Assembly: GCF_029051685.1 (NCBI RefSeq)
Contig: NZ_JAACFT010000034.1
Coordinates: 31,644-95,643 of the forward strand
DNA: 64,000 bases
Direction of reading: 5' to 3'
Origin: Bradyrhizobium sp. CSA207
GTDB taxonomy: Bacteria > Pseudomonadota > Alphaproteobacteria > Rhizobiales > Xanthobacteraceae
This document shows, piece after piece, positions 61,401 through 64,000 of this stretch. The translations under genes were made by a program, and so were the position numbers. The notes beneath the pieces were generated by a model. The model saw nothing but the letters and a program-made list of their open reading frames with translations. It ran no database searches and was not told where the DNA came from. The number at the start of each line of letters is the position of its first letter. Positions within the stretch are counted from its first letter, which is position 1.

Positions 61401-62711
61401 ATGAACGCTCTTGGCAACTACAAGATCTGTTTGCTGCTGCTCCTTGCCGCGTCGCAGTCGTTGAGCTTCATCGATAGAGTCAATCTGTCGGTCGTATTAC
61501 CTGAGCTGATCAAGGAGCATTCCTACAGCCCGAGCTCCGCGGGCCTCCTGATGTCCCTTTTGAACTTCTTTTATGTCGGTGCCATTATCTTCGCAGGGCC
61601 GCTGACCGACCGGATCGGCGCAACGCGTACCTTTCCACTTGCCGTTGCCGGCTGGTCCCTCGCGACGGGCCTTTGCGCGCTGACCGTGCAGTTTTGGCCC
61701 TTGGCGGCGCTTCGCGCATTGGTCGGCATTGGTGAATCGCCGAATATTCCCGCCGGGTCCCAAGTCATCAAGCACAACTTCGACAAGACGGAGCGCGGTT
61801 TTGCCGTCAGCGCGCAGTTCTCCGGTACGAAGATCGGCCTTGCAGTTGGGATTCCGCTGTCTTCATTCCTGCTTGCCACCTTTGGGTGTCCGTGGGTGTT
61901 CATCGCGACGGGCCTGCTCGGAGCAGTCTGGGTCGCCGCATGGTTGCTGATCTACAAGAAACCGGTGGGTGAAACGACTACACACGCCGCCCGCGCACAA
62001 TCCCATATTCGATGGTCGACGCTGCTGAAGGTACGTTCCGTCTGGGGAATGGTGCTGGGCCAGGCTGGTTATCTCTATGTCTATTACGTCTTTGCATCCT
62101 GGCTTCCCGGCTATCTCGCCCTGAAGCACAATTTGCCAATCCTGAGCACAGGCTTTCTGGCGATGCTGCCATTTGTTTCAGGCATCGCATTCACGATTTT
62201 CGGCGGCTGGGCAAACGACCGGCTGATAGCGAAAGGCTACACAATATCCCGAGTCCGGAAATCATTTGCCGTCGGCGGCATCTTCGGTGCCACTATCTTT
62301 ACCGTCGCCGTGGCTTTATCGCAGGAAACGTGGATGGCGGTCGCCGCAATGACGGCGGCCGTGTCAATGATCAGCTTGACGACTGCTGCAGCGAACGCCA
62401 TGCCGATCGACGTGGCGCCACCTCATCTCGTTTCATCATGCGCGTCAATTCAGAACGTTGGCGGCAATCTTGGCGGCGCGCTCGCCCCGCTGATTACGGG
62501 CTTGCTCATAAGTTATACCGGCGGGTTCATGGTGCCCCTTCTGTTTGCCGCCCTCGTCGGATTGGTTCTGGGATGCGGCGGTTACGGATTGATCGTGAGA
62601 ACTCTTGATCGGGAGATCGACATATCGGACTTCACGTTCGATACGCAATCGGCCGTGTCCTTTTCCCCCGGCTTGCGGAAAGCAGGACCAACCGTCGCAT
62701 CGGCCGAATAG
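61401..62711 (+). CDS. MFS transporter (ACS-like)
   Basis: A 436-residue major facilitator: NYKICLLLLLAASQSLSFID, then RVNLSVVLPELIKEHSYSPS, GPLTDRIGATRTFPLAVAGW (motif A-like loop), ALRALVGIGESPNIPAGSQV and SVWGMVLGQAGYLYVYYVFA. The pattern is that of the anion:cation symporter group, which imports organic and aromatic acids. ATG 61401 follows GGGGGGATCA. Divergent from the Rieske oxygenase operon, so it probably imports the substrate of that oxygenase. Confidence 0.9.
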   Translation: MNALGNYKICLLLLLAASQSLSFIDRVNLSVVLPELIKEHSYSPSSAGLLMSLLNFFYVGAIIFAGPLTDRIGATRTFPLAVAGWSLATGLCALTVQFWPLAALRALVGIGESPNIPAGSQVIKHNFDKTERGFAVSAQFSGTKIGLAVGIPLSSFLLATFGCPWVFIATGLLGAVWVAAWLLIYKKPVGETTTHAARAQSHIRWSTLLKVRSVWGMVLGQAGYLYVYYVFASWLPGYLALKHNLPILSTGFLAMLPFVSGIAFTIFGGWANDRLIAKGYTISRVRKSFAVGGIFGATIFTVAVALSQETWMAVAAMTAAVSMISLTTAAANAMPIDVAPPHLVSSCASIQNVGGNLGGALAPLITGLLISYTGGFMVPLLFAALVGLVLGCGGYGLIVRTLDREIDISDFTFDTQSAVSFSPGLRKAGPTVASAE

Positions 62712-62808
62712 GCCTGGAAATAGAACACGCGAGCATCATTGCACAGCCACTTTGCCAACGGCGCCGCTCCCCTCACGAAGAGGGTCCTCCCAGACGTCCG
62801 ACACAAGC

Positions 62809-63984
62809 CTATGAGCGCGTTATTAGAGGGAGTCCATCTTCAGCGATGCAATCCGGGCTGAGGTCCGCAATAGAGGCGCAACCAATCTGAGCCATGGTAT
62901 TATCGATCTCAGCGAACATCATCTTCAGCACCTCTGTGACGCCAATTTCGCCCCGAGCAGCCAATCCGTACAGCGTCGCCCGACCAAGTTGAACCGCGTT
63001 TGCTCCAAGAGCAATCGCTTTCACTATGTCTGCGCCACGACGGAACCCACTGTCGATTAGGATCGGCTGCGTGATCCTGCTTCTCGTTTCGGCCAAGATT
63101 TGAAGCGGAGATATCGCTTCCCCCAGCTGTCGCCCTCCGTGATTCGATAGGATCACGCCATCTGCGCCCTCGGCGATGCATCGCACAGCATCGTCCGCCC
63201 GCAATATCCCCTTGACAAGGAGCTGATGGGGCCAGATGGAGCGCAACCACCTTAGGTCAGACCAGTTGAAGGTTGTGTCAATGCCTCGCCTCATCCGTCC
63301 AGCTTGACTTGCGGTATCCGAGGTGTCTTTTTTGGCAAAGTTTGCCACCTTCGGCATGCCATGCATTGCAAAGTCGAGCGCCCAACGTGGATGCGTTACA
63401 CCGTCGACGAGCAGGCTCGGTGAGTAACTCAGCGGCAACTTGAAGCCGTTGCGAATGTCACGTTCTCTGAGGCCGTCGACCCCGAGATCTGCCGTTAGAA
63501 TTAGCGTCGAATACCCTGCCCCCTTGGCGCGCTCCACCAATTGTTGCGACAAGGTCTTGCTGAACACATACAGCTGGAACCACTTATCGCCGCCCGCGTC
63601 TCGCGCCACGTCCTCAATGGCCGTAGTTGAAGCGGTCGACAAAGCAAAGGGGATATTGGCCTTTTCAGCGGCGCGCGCCAACGAGATATCTCCATCGGGC
63701 CAGAATGCACCATTCAAACCCGTCGGCGCGATAATGATAGGTGCGTCGTATGTTCTTCCAAATAGATTGATTGATATGTCACGCTTGCTGATGTCGAGCA
63801 GTCTCTTGGGACGAAAAACAAGGCGGTCGAATACTTCTCTGTTGTGCACCAATGACCGCTCGCCACCCGAGCCACCCTCAAGGTAGTCAAAGATGATTCT
63901 TGGCAAGCGTCTCCTCGCCAGCTCGCGATAGTCAAAAACATTTACCGGCGTATCCCCATAGTTCAGAACATTTGTCCCCCCCAC
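62809..63984 (-). CDS. FMN-dependent 2-hydroxy-acid dehydrogenase
   Basis: A 391-residue FMN enzyme of the L-lactate/mandelate dehydrogenase family: VFDYRELARRRLPRIIFDYL, IIIAPTGLNGAFWPDGDISL, ADLGVDGLRERDIRNGFKLP and the catalytic histidine in SNHGGRQLGEAISP, then IDSGFRRGADIVKAIALGAN. It oxidises a 2-hydroxy acid. The start is uncertain: the frame is open to the window edge, GTG 63984 is the only start I can see, and the conserved part begins about 15 residues in. More N-terminal sequence may lie outside. Confidence 0.88.
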   Translation of the reverse strand: MGGTNVLNYGDTPVNVFDYRELARRRLPRIIFDYLEGGSGGERSLVHNREVFDRLVFRPKRLLDISKRDISINLFGRTYDAPIIIAPTGLNGAFWPDGDISLARAAEKANIPFALSTASTTAIEDVARDAGGDKWFQLYVFSKTLSQQLVERAKGAGYSTLILTADLGVDGLRERDIRNGFKLPLSYSPSLLVDGVTHPRWALDFAMHGMPKVANFAKKDTSDTASQAGRMRRGIDTTFNWSDLRWLRSIWPHQLLVKGILRADDAVRCIAEGADGVILSNHGGRQLGEAISPLQILAETRSRITQPILIDSGFRRGADIVKAIALGANAVQLGRATLYGLAARGEIGVTEVLKMMFAEIDNTMAQIGCASIADLSPDCIAEDGLPLITRS

Positions 63985-64000
63985 CGAACCAGCAAGCGCC

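Noticed and set aside
62768..62787. CCCTC-ACGAA-GAGGG hairpin between convergent MFS and dehydrogenase genes
   Set aside because: Stem of only five pairs and no T-run on either side, so not a supported terminator.
1..64000. CRISPR arrays, insertion sequences, integrase or attachment sites
   Set aside because: I looked for regularly spaced repeats, transposase motifs and tRNA-associated repeats and saw none; the only clear repeat is the pair at 28890 and 29870.

Overview
The window looks like part of a high-GC alphaproteobacterial chromosome, probably Hyphomicrobiales in the Bradyrhizobium/Nitrobacteraceae range. This rests on gene families, codon use and two small proteins (542-742 and 759-1181) that resemble conserved Bradyrhizobium hypotheticals as I remember them; no marker gene proves it. 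The region is catabolic and accessory: acyl-CoA metabolism, ring-hydroxylating and molybdenum oxidoreductases, transporters, six TetR-type regulators and a belt of decayed genes. I saw no rRNA, tRNA, insertion sequence, integrase or CRISPR array.

Left edge (1-2900): a remnant of fumarylacetoacetase, two small rhizobial-type hypothetical genes, an HxlR regulator, and an iron-alcohol-dehydrogenase paralogue that has lost three of four metal ligands.

Core (3101-23179, all on the minus strand): the most striking system. Two tightly packed gene trains carry a full set for coenzyme F420 synthesis (cofC, fused cofG-cofH/fbiC, cofD, cofE) and an F420:NADP oxidoreductase, interleaved with a catabolic pathway: phenylacetate-CoA-ligase-like enzyme, luciferase-like (LLM) oxidoreductase, thiolase, enoyl-CoA hydratase, 3-hydroxyacyl-CoA dehydrogenase, hotdog thioesterase, Fe-dependent alcohol dehydrogenase and succinate-semialdehyde-type dehydrogenase. 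A complete Liv-type ABC importer runs straight into cofE and cofD, and an AraC regulator sits between the trains. My inference: a substrate is imported, activated with CoA, reduced or oxidised by an F420-dependent LLM enzyme, and broken down by beta-oxidation-like steps, with the cell making F420 from the same locus. The substrate is unknown.

Decay belt (23.5-29 kb): frameshifted remnants of two short-chain dehydrogenases, a beta-lactamase-family serine hydrolase, an alpha/beta hydrolase, a quinone oxidoreductase and a molybdenum hydroxylase, with an intact TetR gene and an intact tautomerase among them. A direct repeat of about 140 bp (28890 and 29870) flanks another TetR gene.

Middle (29-46 kb): TetR, universal stress protein, fused E1 alpha/beta dehydrogenase, a molybdenum hydroxylase operon (FAD subunit, fused FeS-Mo subunit, lactonase-like hydrolase), TetR genes, a thiolase/crotonase/SDR operon and a methyltransferase.

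Right (46-64 kb): TetR divergent from a coniferyl-aldehyde-type dehydrogenase and a GFA-like protein; an operon of MFS transporter, class III aminotransferase, histone-deacetylase-like amidohydrolase and sulfatase behind a perfect palindrome; then a minus-strand operon of Rieske oxygenase alpha and beta, rhodanese, thiolase-like protein, OB-fold partner and acyl-CoA ligase, divergent from a second MFS transporter; and finally an FMN-dependent 2-hydroxy-acid dehydrogenase at the window edge.
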